Below, in pieces: positions 8,714-17,509 of a stretch of 44,477 nucleotides of DNA. The DNA is from CAZVGZ01 sp964627605 (lineage in GTDB: Bacteria; Latescibacterota; MWCZ01; CAZVGZ01): assembly GCA_964627605.1 (NCBI GenBank), contig CAZVGZ010000030.1, forward strand, positions 1-44,477, written 5' to 3'. The notes below the pieces were generated by a model that did not search any database, was not told the DNA's origin, and saw only the letters and a program-made list of their open reading frames with translations. Each line of letters starts with the position of its first letter. The first letter of the stretch is position 1. The position numbers were made by a program, and so were the translations under genes.

Positions 8714-9538
8714 TCACGCTGAGGCAAACGTCTCTCTTAAGTAGGCAAGGCTCTTTCTGGCGATCAGTTCCGGGCCTGGGCTGTAGTCAAATGGTTCGAT
8801 GGATACCCAGCCCTCATAGCTGACTTCATCAAGGGCTGTGGCTAGAGGGGCGAAGTCGAGTTCGCCCATTCCTGGGCCAAGTAGGTTTGGGTCGTTCGCA
8901 TGGACATGACGAAACCAGCCAGCGCTATTCTTGATGATCTCCGGAATCGCAATCTCCTCGGACGACATCGCTTTGGCGTCCAACATCATCTTGACGTGGG
9001 AGCCATCGACCTCTTCTGCGAAACGTATGGCTTCCTTGGCGGTGTTAATGAAGTCGGTCTCAGTGGGTGCGAGCGGCTCTATGCAGACGGTAACGTTGCA
9101 CTCCTTGGCAACCGGGGCGACCTGGTTGAAAAACTCGATTGCGTAATCCCACGCCTGACTGTAGTCCAAAGTCTCATGCACGTTGCGTTGTTTAGGTGAT
9201 CCGTTTATCATCACCGCCCCGCCAAGCTCGGCACAACACCTTATCAGCTCATGATAGTAGGCTAGTGTCGTCTCGCGGATGCTCTGGTCTGGATGGTTTA
9301 CGTAGAGGCCTCCTGGGCTAAGGAGCAGCCAGTGAAAACCTACAATACCCAGTCCAGAGTCGGCGGCGGCTGACCTGATCTCCGCGCGGCGTTTGGTGGA
9401 GATGTCAACTACCGATTCTGCCAGGGTGAACGGAGCGATCTCAACACCGTCGTATCCGATCTCGGCCAGACATTCACACACGCGGCCAAACTCCCAATCC
9501 TTAAACATCTCGTTGCAGGCGCTGAATCGCATATCCAT
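8714..9538 (-). CDS. Sugar phosphate isomerase/epimerase-like TIM barrel (AP endonuclease 2 fold)
   Basis: 274 residues with the fold signature of xylose-isomerase-like TIM barrels: EIGYDGVEIAPF, GIVGFHWLL, AVMINGSP, VTVCIEPLAP, KMMLDAKAM, RHVHANDPN and WVSIEPFDY. The Glu of CIEP, the Asp of MLDAK, the His of HVHAND and the Glu of SIEPF match the usual metal ligands. Relatives interconvert ketose sugars, myo-inositol derivatives or hydroxypyruvate. The exact substrate cannot be read. The gene lies directly upstream of the DUF6807 gene, and both may serve one sugar pathway. Two in-frame ATGs lie at 9538 and 9532; either could be used. Confidence 0.85.
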   Translation of the reverse strand: MDMRFSACNEMFKDWEFGRVCECLAEIGYDGVEIAPFTLAESVVDISTKRRAEIRSAAADSGLGIVGFHWLLLSPGGLYVNHPDQSIRETTLAYYHELIRCCAELGGAVMINGSPKQRNVHETLDYSQAWDYAIEFFNQVAPVAKECNVTVCIEPLAPTETDFINTAKEAIRFAEEVDGSHVKMMLDAKAMSSEEIAIPEIIKNSAGWFRHVHANDPNLLGPGMGELDFAPLATALDEVSYEGWVSIEPFDYSPGPELIARKSLAYLRETFASA

Positions 9539-9605
9539 CTCTCTTCTAACGCTTTGTTGGCGGGCCTAACTGACCTGGCACGGTGGACTAAATGCCGCTC
9601 TAGAG

Positions 9606-9617
9606 TATATTAATATA
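9606..9617. promoter_or_regulatory. AT-rich palindrome in a divergent promoter region
   Basis: TATATTAATATA is a perfect 12-base palindrome in the 160-base gap between the minus-strand isomerase gene and the plus-strand gene starting at 9699. In a GC-richer context it may be an operator or supply -10 elements for both directions. No mapped evidence. Confidence 0.35.
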
Positions 9618-9698
9618 ACAACAGCCGGACAACCTGAGCGGCAGCGGTAATGTGGGTGATTGGGCGGTGGTGATGAACGTCTTCTTGGAGGATCGACC

Positions 9699-10535
9699 AT
9701 GTTAATCAATCAGTTGGATATGGTGCGGGTTATGACACTTCTGGCCGAGCGTGGCGTTGACGTTGCGGCGGTTAGAGAGCGGATGGGCTGCGATCTGGAG
9801 GTCGCGCCGCGCCCACACGAATGGTGTGCTGATACCGACTTTCGGCAGTGCAAGATTATTGGGGTGACGTGGTGGCCCGCTAGCGGCAAGTTTGGCAGCT
9901 ACAACGTCTGTCTGTATCACAATCGCGTTGTGGGCCCGTTGGGCCGCAGCGCCGAGATTATGCCTGCGCCAAAAGCGACGCAGGCGACTCAGACTACTGA
10001 AGACGGTCGTTCGGTGTTAGCGATCAGCATCGACGACAACCTTGTTGGGTGGGCGCTTGTTAGAGAGGATCTGCTTACAGATGAGGGGTCGGTGCCTCTT
10101 GGCGATGATAGTGATCTGATGCTGGGCGAAATAGCGACATGGCTCAATAGTATTTTGCAACACTACCTGCCGAACATGATAGCGGTTGATGATCCCGCCG
10201 CAGCGCCGTCTGAGGAGCGAGAGGGTTCCAAGTGGCATGGAGCTTTGGGCATCAAGGTCAGCAGCTCTTCGGTTTCTCACCGTATCATGGACTATGACGG
10301 ACTCCGGCGTCTGGAGCGGATCACCGGTCTTCTACAGGGTGTTGCGAGCGTTCGCCGTCCGCGACGGGTGTTAGCGGTTGATGTGCAGCATGCCACTGGT
10401 GGCGATGAGGAGGAGGCGGAAAGATGGGTTGTAGACGCTTTTGGGGATAGCGAACGGGGTGCGGCGCAGACCCGAGCGGTGTGGCTTGGATGTCATGTGT
10501 TGTCAGAAAACACTAAATCAGGGCTTGAACCGTGA
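9699..10535 (+). CDS. Conserved-looking protein of unknown function
   Basis: 278 residues from ATG 9699, chosen because GGAGGA lies six bases upstream. No signal peptide, membrane segment or known motif was recognised. The protein begins with a helical stretch (VRVMTLLAERGVDVAAVRERMG), has a Trp/Cys-containing middle (EWCADTDFRQCKIIGVTWWP) and an acidic C-terminal region. Its TGA overlaps the GTG of the next gene, so translation is coupled to a secreted propeller protein. The run continues through a C39-like peptidase. A role linked to that secreted system is inference from position only. Confidence 0.6.
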   Translation: MLINQLDMVRVMTLLAERGVDVAAVRERMGCDLEVAPRPHEWCADTDFRQCKIIGVTWWPASGKFGSYNVCLYHNRVVGPLGRSAEIMPAPKATQATQTTEDGRSVLAISIDDNLVGWALVREDLLTDEGSVPLGDDSDLMLGEIATWLNSILQHYLPNMIAVDDPAAAPSEEREGSKWHGALGIKVSSSSVSHRIMDYDGLRRLERITGLLQGVASVRRPRRVLAVDVQHATGGDEEEAERWVVDAFGDSERGAAQTRAVWLGCHVLSENTKSGLEP

Positions 10536-11770
10536 TCGCTCTAGGGTTGACACTCCTGTTGGCGGTGGCGTCCACGACCCTATCCGCAGGTTCGAACAAC
10601 GCTCCCTACTCCATTCGGCAGGTCACCTTTGTTGGATCGGAGGGTCACGCAGGCAGCGATCCGGCGCTGGTCATAGGCAAGGATGGCGCACTGCACCTGT
10701 TTTGGGCAGAAACCACCGAAGGTTTTGAGAGAATATGGTATCGCAGAAGCGTGAATGATTCGTGGGGTTCGAGACAGGATATAAGCTGGAATATTGCCCT
10801 CTCACAATCCACCGAAAATATCACGCGTGGCAACGCCGACGTCGCCACCCCGGCGGCAGCCATCGATTCAGCTGGAACAGTGCATGCCGTTTGGGTGCAG
10901 ACGTTTGAACACCGACTGGATCATCATTACGCCACTGTGGCAGGTGGTGTTGTAAGCGATCCCATAGAGCCCCAAATGTTTGTGGCTGAAGGCGCGGACT
11001 ATCTGAACAAGGACGATAGGAACCCCTGTGTTGCGACTAGATCTTTTGGGCTGGTTGCGGTTGCTTGGGAGCGAGGCGACCCGCCATACGTCGCACTCAC
11101 AACTCGAAAAACATCCGGCGATTTTTCACCCCCACTCCAGATTTTGACACAGGGCCGCACTGCGGCGATGCCCTCTATGGTGGTGGATCCAAACGATGTG
11201 ATATACGTCGTTTGGATTGAACGAAACCTCGAAGACACCTCGTGGGACGTAATGCTGTACGACGCCCAAGCCGGAACCAGGGCGCTTTCCAGCTCGAGCG
11301 TCATCCGATCGGCACCTGGGATGGTTCTGTCGCCTGATGGCGGCGTCCTCACTGCGTGGTTTGAGACGATCCCAGACCTAAGAATGGTTCACTCAATGAC
11401 ACCCCAGCCAGGACGCGATCTGTCGTTATCGAGTGTCGGCGTGTCAGGGGCTGGCGATCTATCTGTGGGGATGTTTGGCGACAACCAACTCGATGCTGTG
11501 TTTAGGGACGATAGCACAGCTAGACTTCCAAATGTGCAGACTGGATGGGATGCGTGGAGCGGTTGGTTGCACGCCTCGCCGTTGGATGCCATCGAAGCGG
11601 TCGATCTGGAGGTGAGGGCGATCGGTAAGGTGAGCGGCGCTACGTCTGATGGAGGCAGACTCTTGCCTTTTGTAGCCCGACTGCAAGGCGAGCGACCGAC
11701 TGTCTGGATTGCCAGTCGAGAGGACAGAGCGCTGGCGGCGGCCCTGTTGACTTCGGTGGAGGGGAGCTAG
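10532..11770 (+). CDS. Secreted beta-propeller (sialidase-like repeats), ends at a premature TAG
   Basis: A GTG start overlapping the previous stop gives a signal peptide (ALGLTLLLAVASTTLSAG) and then repeated blades of the type DPALVIGKDGALHLFW, TPAAAIDSAGTVHAVW and MPSMVVDPNDVIYVVW, with further Asp-box-like turns. Such six- or seven-bladed propellers are found in exo-sialidases and in many surface proteins without enzyme activity. No catalytic sialidase residues could be confirmed. The frame closes at TAG 11768-11770, but the same frame resumes without shift into the domain annotated at 11783-12307, so the two are most likely one gene of ~590 codons with a nonsense codon (CAG to TAG would suffice). 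Readthrough cannot be excluded. Confidence 0.75.
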   Translation: MIALGLTLLLAVASTTLSAGSNNAPYSIRQVTFVGSEGHAGSDPALVIGKDGALHLFWAETTEGFERIWYRRSVNDSWGSRQDISWNIALSQSTENITRGNADVATPAAAIDSAGTVHAVWVQTFEHRLDHHYATVAGGVVSDPIEPQMFVAEGADYLNKDDRNPCVATRSFGLVAVAWERGDPPYVALTTRKTSGDFSPPLQILTQGRTAAMPSMVVDPNDVIYVVWIERNLEDTSWDVMLYDAQAGTRALSSSSVIRSAPGMVLSPDGGVLTAWFETIPDLRMVHSMTPQPGRDLSLSSVGVSGAGDLSVGMFGDNQLDAVFRDDSTARLPNVQTGWDAWSGWLHASPLDAIEAVDLEVRAIGKVSGATSDGGRLLPFVARLQGERPTVWIASREDRALAAALLTSVEGS

Positions 11771-11782
11771 GTCAACGATCGT

Positions 11783-12307
11783 GTGGCAATAAAGTGGGAT
11801 TTCGCGCCAGATATGGTGCATGACAAACACGCTATATCGGTGGCACGTCGCCAGGAGGGGACTCGTGAGTGGGGAGAGCCCAGGGGGGGGACCCCCACGA
11901 CTTCTGGCAGCGTGACGTGGTACGATGAGCCGCCTCAGTCGGGAATATGGAACTACCGCCTACAGCTCCGATTGGACGGTGCCGTCTCGGACATCAGAAC
12001 CGTGCGTGTATCGGTGCCGACGGACCCGAATGTCGCCGCTGTATCCTCCAACCCTTTCAATTCGAGTTTGAAGATAGAGCATTCTGGTTGGGCTGCTTGG
12101 GTTTCGGTGTACGATGTGAGAGGACGACGAATCGCCAGCCAAAACACTGGTTCTGCCTCTGGTGGTACCACAACGGTCTGGTCTTGTAACGGTAAGGATA
12201 TGTCTGGTAGATCTGTCGCCAGCGGTGTCTATTTCGTTCGCTTTGTTTCGGTCGACAGTTTCGGCGACCAGACCGTGATCACCCGCCGTGTCGCATTGGC
12301 GAGGTAG
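11783..12307 (+). CDS. Fibronectin-like domain plus FlgD-like/type IX-style C-terminal sorting domain
   Basis: This frame is the in-phase continuation of the propeller gene beyond its TAG. Residues ~1-75 look like a fibronectin type III domain. The last ~90 residues, from SSNPFNSSLKIEH through VSVYDVRGRRIAS, GGTTTVWSCNGKDMSGR and VASGVYFVRF to the end, match the FlgD Ig-like/T9SS type A tail that ends many secreted proteins in FCB bacteria. If read alone from GTG 11783 it would lack a signal peptide, which supports its being the C-terminus of the propeller. A G8 run at 11883-11890 lies in frame and is a possible slippage site. Stop at 12305-12307, six bases before the next start. Confidence 0.7.
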   Translation: MAIKWDFAPDMVHDKHAISVARRQEGTREWGEPRGGTPTTSGSVTWYDEPPQSGIWNYRLQLRLDGAVSDIRTVRVSVPTDPNVAAVSSNPFNSSLKIEHSGWAAWVSVYDVRGRRIASQNTGSASGGTTTVWSCNGKDMSGRSVASGVYFVRFVSVDSFGDQTVITRRVALAR

Positions 12308-12313
12308 CGGTAC

Positions 12314-13243
12314 GTGCACTCAACGCTCTACGGATGGACACTCCAGGGTTTGTCTCACCCGGCGTCCCAAGCGTTGGCGCAGAGTAGTTGGAGTGAGGGG
12401 CAGGTTTGGGAATCTGGGACTATTTCAGTATCCGAGCCAGACGAACTGATCGTCAGCGCTAGTTCTATCACAGGTGGTGTGGCGGTCGCGCTCCAGTTTG
12501 GCGATGGATCAGGCTGGTCAGACTGGATAGATGGTTGGCGTTGGCGATCGCCCAGATCGCATCTGCCAGATCGGTCTGCTGGCTGGGTCGAGTGCAAAAT
12601 CGACACGATCCTGCTCAGACGCCCTGTCACGTTGCTTCGGGCCCGCGTTGAGCAGACCTCGCTTCAAAGTCTCATCCTGTCTGGTTCCAAATCCGCAAAC
12701 CCTCATTCCGTAAAAGATCACGACGGTCCTATAGACCCGGTATTAGTGGATGTTCCGTTTCGTTCGCAGATGGATGCCAATCCTGACATCTCTTTGCGGA
12801 TATGTGGCCCGACATGTTTGGCGATGGTGCTTGAGGCGTGCGGAACCAACGTCGGCACAGAGGAGATGGCTAAGGAGTGCTACGATGCCGAGGAAGATAT
12901 ATATGGCAACTGGTCCCGGATGGTGGCAGTTGCTGGGGAGAACGGGGTTTGGGGATGGGCCAGCCGTTTTAACGGTCTGGGAGCGATCGCATCACACGCC
13001 AGGAGCGGGGGGCTGGCTGTTCTGAGTATAGCGTTTGAAGGTGGAGCGCTGTCTGGCGCAGCGTTGGAGCGCACCGACGGCCATTTAGTGGTGTTAAAGG
13101 GTGTAGACGCTGACGGAGACGTAATCTGCAACGACCCGTCGTTTGGAGACAACCGTGGCGATAGTGTAGTCTATCAACGCGATGAGTTCCTAAAAGCTTG
13201 GCTGGGACACGGCGGTGTGGGGATTCTGTTCGCCAAGCAGTGA
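12314..13243 (+). CDS. C39-like cysteine peptidase with N-terminal beta-sandwich
   Basis: 309 residues from GTG 12314. The N-terminal ~125 residues are beta-rich (GVAVALQFGDGSGWSDWIDG). The C-terminal half is a papain-like C39_2 domain: VDVPFRSQMD, then ICGPTCLAMVLEACG with catalytic Cys164, DGHLVVLKGVD with His257, and ICNDPSFGDN with Asp274. Such domains cleave peptides or cross-links, often in the envelope, but no signal peptide is visible here. It follows the propeller/sorting-domain gene by six bases and should be cotranscribed with it, which suggests action on the same secreted product. The ribosome-binding site is weak, consistent with translational coupling. Confidence 0.8.
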   Translation: MHSTLYGWTLQGLSHPASQALAQSSWSEGQVWESGTISVSEPDELIVSASSITGGVAVALQFGDGSGWSDWIDGWRWRSPRSHLPDRSAGWVECKIDTILLRRPVTLLRARVEQTSLQSLILSGSKSANPHSVKDHDGPIDPVLVDVPFRSQMDANPDISLRICGPTCLAMVLEACGTNVGTEEMAKECYDAEEDIYGNWSRMVAVAGENGVWGWASRFNGLGAIASHARSGGLAVLSIAFEGGALSGAALERTDGHLVVLKGVDADGDVICNDPSFGDNRGDSVVYQRDEFLKAWLGHGGVGILFAKQ

Positions 13244-13247
13244 GATG

Positions 13248-14645
13248 CTAGTGATCGGGAACGGTTTTGGGGATGCGATAGAGAAAGCCATGGTACCCAA
13301 GCTGATCCCCGCCTGGAAGCGATGTCGGCGGCGTTGGTACACCTATATCACCGACAAGCTGCCCATGTTCCTTGACTTACTCCATAAGCCCTGCGAACGG
13401 TGGGTTGATCCTCAAGAGCGACGCCTGTTCCCAATCTGTCAGAAATATAAAATTAACGCTGTCCCACCGATCAAAATGGTGGTCTGAAATTACATCGATC
13501 CACTGGTAGGACCGTCTACGTGCTTTGGTAAGCGCATAGAAACACAGCCCGGTGTCCATAACCGTTTCGCTTTTAGACACCGCTGTCAAAAGCTCCTCAC
13601 TGAACTTGTCGTAGTCGCAGTAGGGCCATATCCTGGCGATTCGCACGCCGTGTAGCAGCCCAAGCACAGCGATGTTAGTGACGATGAGTACCAGCGCTAT
13701 TCGGGTTGCTATCCTCCATCGATCAGAGAGGTTTCTTCGATAGGTGCCGAGGAGTGTGACTGCTGATACAATCGCAAAATACGGCACGACGCCGACGATA
13801 TTTCGTTGGTACGGCCCAGCAGCAACCGCAGCGACAGTCATCACTGCGGCAACTGTCATGGCAGCCAGGAGTTCATGGTGTCCGTCGCCTTGCTACAAAA
13901 GGATATCGACCCCGACGACAGCCCAGATCAGGATAGTCGGGGCGTGGCGAAAGTAGTTATAGTATCGACCAAGTTCCAGCAGGACCCCTCTGTCAAAATT
14001 GGCGTGCCAGCTCAACTGGTTGGTGAACTGCCGCAGAAACTCATAGGGGTCGTGCATGATGTGTATTACCCAGATTGACATAGTAACTGCAGCGCCATCA
14101 AACCACCACGTCAGGTTACTTTCCGCTGATATTCATCGAAGCGCTAGCCAGACGCCGGACAGAGCAAACGCCGCGCAGAGTCCGTCCATCCGCCCTGAGT
14201 GAGCCGCCCAAAACAGAAGTGGATCGCCGATGCTGATCGCAGTGGCGATCAGAGTAATCTTCGCCGAACCGAACATCTCTCACGTTATCGCCGCAACTGC
14301 TGCGATGACCACCATCATTGCCGCCAGGTTTACCGCCCTGGCCTGCCAGACATCCAGTCCGAACAGCTAGTAGACATTTCCGAGGATGTAGAAATAGATC
14401 GGAGGATGGGCGTAGTAGCGCTCCTCAAAACCGTCTAGCCCCAACGACGATGCCGAGGCTCTGCCGAAATGGGTCACATCGTAGGCGATAGAGGAGATTT
14501 GCGCCTTGTCGGAGGCGACCGGTGAGCGCAGTACGAATGGGGTTTGGATCAACGCGTAGGCAAGAAGCAGCGCCGCCACCAGAAAAAATAACCATTTCCC
14601 GCCGCCACGATCAGCCGCATCTATCATTCTCCAAGTGAGATCCAA
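13248..14645 (-). pseudogene. ArnT/PMT-like membrane glycosyltransferase with five in-frame stop codons
   Basis: A single frame of 466 codons reads as a polytopic glycosyltransferase: an N-terminal helix (WLFFLVAALLLAYAL), HPPIYFYILGNVY, FWAAHSGRMDGLCAAFAL (the ARMD-type motif of this superfamily), more membrane helices, and GPYQRNIVGVVPYFAIV. It is broken by TAG 14367, TGA 14280, TGA 14133, TAG 13893 and TAA 13377 (lowest coordinates of each), yet no frameshift occurs anywhere. The final stop is TAG at 13248. Each internal stop can be reached from Trp, Gln or Arg by one C-to-T or G-to-A change. It would have moved a sugar from a polyprenyl phosphate donor. Clearly non-functional as one protein. 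Confidence 0.85.
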
Positions 14646-14791
14646 GGAGGTCCTAACCCCTTTTGCGGGATGTCGATACGGTAGATGCGGGCATGGTAGC
14701 CAGCCTGGGCACCAGGCACATCGAACGCTGTTCTGTGAGGGTCTCTGTTTTTCTACGGCAATCAGACCACCAACGCCGGGCGATGTGGCTG

Positions 14792-16276
14792 TTACGCAGC
14801 GACTGCTGCCCGGCCAAGGTCGCTCTTATTGAGAGGGGGCAGGTTATTGATGAGTCTCCAAAAAACTTCCCACTCCGGTCCTCGATGGCCGTGGAGCGTC
14901 ACCGCTTCTATCAGCACCGAAGAGTCGTTGTAATTATAGATCTTTTCGATATCTTTACGGAACGGAAAAAGGTAGGTCGGGTCCCCGTCGATCAGCCCCT
15001 CAATATACTCTTCGACGCCTCTGCCCAACAGAGACTCCACGTAGAACACCGGCCTTAGAAGGTTGGCGTTGTTATAGATTGCGCCTCTTAAATGATAGTT
15101 CTCTCTCAGCGATCCGTTGTGTCTGACAGACTCACCAAGCGGAGTGTTGGGGTAGACCCTGACGCCGTAGAGGATCGTCACCATGTCGGCACGGACCTGT
15201 CTCAAAAGCTTGAATGTATTGGCGATTGTATTCCTGGTCTCACCTGGGCCACCCATCACAACTTCGTACATCGTGAGGAAATCGACGTCTCGGCAGGCTT
15301 CAAATGTCCGCAAAACATCTTCGGGCCCATGTTCACGCCCGAGGCGGCCCAACTGTTCAGGATCGCCGCTGTCGATTCTAAACCTGATGCCGCTGCAACC
15401 AGCGTCCTCCATCGCGTGCGCCAACTCAGCCGTGAAGTCGAGAGGACTACATGTGGCAAACCAGAGCACCCTGTCTTGCAGATTCAGGGCCTGCATCGCT
15501 TTGCAGATCTTCAGGGCGTGGTCGTGGGGTCGGTTGAACTCAGTATCCAGCGCTTCAAGGCAGAATATGCCCTCATCGGCGAGCGCTTCTATCTCTTTGG
15601 CTACATGTTTGGGGTTTCGAAGGCGAATCGTCTGACCGGCGGTGAGCGCGTCAACGCCATAAGTAGTCTGCGATTCACAGCCCCTTTTCGTCTCAAACCA
15701 GACCTGTCCACCCTCATTCTGGTAGCGCGTGTTATCCATCATGTGCCTTGAGGAGTAGGGCTTGCGGCTCAAATCAGCAGATTTGGTGTTTTCTTGGCGG
15801 TAGACTTTATCGACAATCATGGCGACGTTGGGAATCGCCAACGGGTCGCCGCCGGTCTCTATCGCAGAAACTAGCGCAGGCAGGGCATCATCGGCGTCGC
15901 CCACAATCCCGTAGTCGGCGCGGCAGAACTTGAGAATGGCTTCTGGATAGATGGAAAATGCGCCGCCCATCACAATCACCGGAGCTTTGGTTTTGCTCCT
16001 TAAATATTCCACCAACGTTTTTGATTTGGGAAGAAAGAACGTCTGGCTTGACAAGAGCCCGTCATCCAGGTGGCGCTGCAAGATGGCAACCGCCAAAACC
16101 TCGCGACCGGCGACGGCTTCGCTGGTTGCGCAGTACCAGTCGCTCTCTGATGAGAGATCGAGCAGGTCAGGTTCGTAGCCGTTTTCGATCAAAGCGGTGG
16201 ACAGGTAGTCGAGGGTCGCAGGCGACACGGGTGGTTTTCCGCGATCAGGATTAACGAGAATAACGGTTTTGGACAC
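14792..16276 (-). CDS. B12-binding/radical-SAM-type protein with degenerate cluster motif
   Basis: ~494 residues from GTG 16276 (GGAGG five bases upstream; a TTG nine codons earlier is less likely). Residues 1-150 resemble the N-terminal cobalamin-binding domain of the B12-radical-SAM family (VILVNPDRGKPPVSP, ending VMGGAFSIYPE and YGIVGDAD). The radical-SAM barrel follows with ETKRGC, RLRNPKHVAKEIEAL, CSGIRFRIDSGDPEQL and YEVVMGGPGET. In active members the first segment reads GCxxxCxYC; here it is GCESQTTYG, so the second and third cluster cysteines are Thr and Gly. Without them no [4Fe-4S] cluster of the normal kind should form. The frame is otherwise intact. It lies next to the dead glycosyltransferase and may be starting to decay, or have a non-radical role. 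Confidence 0.8.
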   Translation of the reverse strand: MSKTVILVNPDRGKPPVSPATLDYLSTALIENGYEPDLLDLSSESDWYCATSEAVAGREVLAVAILQRHLDDGLLSSQTFFLPKSKTLVEYLRSKTKAPVIVMGGAFSIYPEAILKFCRADYGIVGDADDALPALVSAIETGGDPLAIPNVAMIVDKVYRQENTKSADLSRKPYSSRHMMDNTRYQNEGGQVWFETKRGCESQTTYGVDALTAGQTIRLRNPKHVAKEIEALADEGIFCLEALDTEFNRPHDHALKICKAMQALNLQDRVLWFATCSPLDFTAELAHAMEDAGCSGIRFRIDSGDPEQLGRLGREHGPEDVLRTFEACRDVDFLTMYEVVMGGPGETRNTIANTFKLLRQVRADMVTILYGVRVYPNTPLGESVRHNGSLRENYHLRGAIYNNANLLRPVFYVESLLGRGVEEYIEGLIDGDPTYLFPFRKDIEKIYNYNDSSVLIEAVTLHGHRGPEWEVFWRLINNLPPLNKSDLGRAAVAA

Positions 16277-16303
16277 AGACCCCTCCTGCGGCGGCCTGTC
16301 CAA

Positions 16304-16813
16304 CAGGCTGGCGCGGCAACTTTGACCTATCCGGGGCGCGTTATGTCACCTGCGGAAAGGCTGCATGACTTGTGATTGGATGGAACAACGACCTAAAAAA
16401 GATACGAAAATCGAAGGCAAACGCCAAAAATGGAGGTGTAACTCGCTCTCCAGACTAGTAATTGACGCCTTTTTGGTTGACAGATGGGTGTCTGGAACCA
16501 GAGCGGTGACGACAAAAATGGGGCTGTATATAGTCCGTAGCAACTCGCTGTTAGGAGTGATAGCGGTCTAGCAAACTCTGTATTGGATCGAGGTTCGAGC
16601 GTGCTGAGAGCAGCGTGGAAAGCTCCGGTGACACTGGTTGTCATCAGTGTCGTGTTGCGCTCGGTTCACCGGTCTGCGCTGCGAAATTCTTACTGCCAAC
16701 CAGATTGCGCCCCGCTCGGTCGGTATGAGTCAGGCGGGTGCTCAAGCCTGTTCGACATAGGTTGAACGAAACAGTGTCAAAAAGGTGGGTCTGTGGGCTG
16801 CAATTTGCCGCAT
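16304..16813. other. Intergenic region without a supported gene; one perfect hairpin
   Basis: About 510 bases between the radical-SAM-type gene and sixA. Short frames exist on both strands, but none has a domain, good start site or protein-like composition. A perfect 7-base inverted repeat, GACACTG (16630-16636) and CAGTGTC (16645-16651) with an 8-base loop, is not followed by a T run, so it is not a standard terminator. Confidence 0.4.
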
Positions 16814-17314
16814 TCACCTAGACTTTTTGACCAGCGCAGGGGTTACATAGCCCACCAGCCTGCCGATGCGAGGTGCCGGATGTGCGTCAAAATCCACAAG
16901 CATGACACCGCTCTTCTTAAACCAGAGCGCCATCTGGTCACCACCGCTCAACAGCTCAGAGGCCAGAGCGGACATGCTGGGTTCGTGACCAACCAGAGCT
17001 ACCGTCGCAGTAAGTGGGAACTGGCTGACATAGTTGATGACCGCCGCTGGCGAAAACTCGTCTGCCAAGATCGGCGTCTGTTCAACTTTGCCTAGAAAAC
17101 CTGCGGTTTCAGTCGTGATTTCAGCGGTCTGAACGGCGCGGACGTAGGGGCTTGTTATTAAGAAATCGAAAGTGAGGGATGTTTTCGCGAGGCTTTTTAT
17201 GACTCTGCGTTGCCGTTTTCGGCCTTTTGGGGTCAGCGATCTTTGGCTGTCGTCGGGGTATTTGCTTGAGTCGCGCGCTTCGGCAGCGGCGTGGCGAATC
17301 AGGATCAGGCGCAT
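16814..17314 (-). CDS. sixA: SixA-type phosphohistidine phosphatase
   Basis: From ATG 17314 the 166-residue product opens MRLILIRHAAAEA, the histidine-phosphatase RHG-type motif in the RHA form usual for SixA (His8 nucleophile). Further family marks are LTPKGRKRQ, ITSPYVRAVQTAE and VALVGHEPSMSALASELL with the second catalytic His. SixA removes phosphate from phosphohistidine on HPt domains or the nitrogen-PTS protein NPr; here the partner is unknown. AAGGA lies ~10 bases before the ATG; a longer upstream reading to 17377 lacks family similarity. Cytoplasmic. Confidence 0.85.
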   Translation of the reverse strand: MRLILIRHAAAEARDSSKYPDDSQRSLTPKGRKRQRRVIKSLAKTSLTFDFLITSPYVRAVQTAEITTETAGFLGKVEQTPILADEFSPAAVINYVSQFPLTATVALVGHEPSMSALASELLSGGDQMALWFKKSGVMLVDFDAHPAPRIGRLVGYVTPALVKKSR

Positions 17315-17509
17315 GTCCACGCATCCTTTGATTTGGGTGATTGGATTGAGATGTAATATACTATCTCGCAAAGACAAGGCAAGCGGCGTTTACCGACCTG
17401 TGTCACCTTCTATCAATAACGTCACATAGGCGGTGGCGATGGCCGCCAGTGGTTTGACGGCATTATCTTCAGCGTATAGAACGACTTCGAAATAACAGGG
17501 GGCTACCTG

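Noticed and set aside
11883..11890. Run of eight G as a phase-variation site
   Set aside because: The frame is correct across it and one tract alone does not show variation; noted within the gene entry only.
13215..13487. Plus-strand frame after the C39-like peptidase
   Set aside because: It is antisense to the end of the glycosyltransferase pseudogene.
16590..16620. GGTTCGAGC resembling a tRNA T-loop
   Set aside because: No acceptor or anticodon stems can be folded around it.
16346..16644. Several overlapping short frames on both strands
   Set aside because: No ribosome-binding site, low-complexity composition and no recognisable motif.
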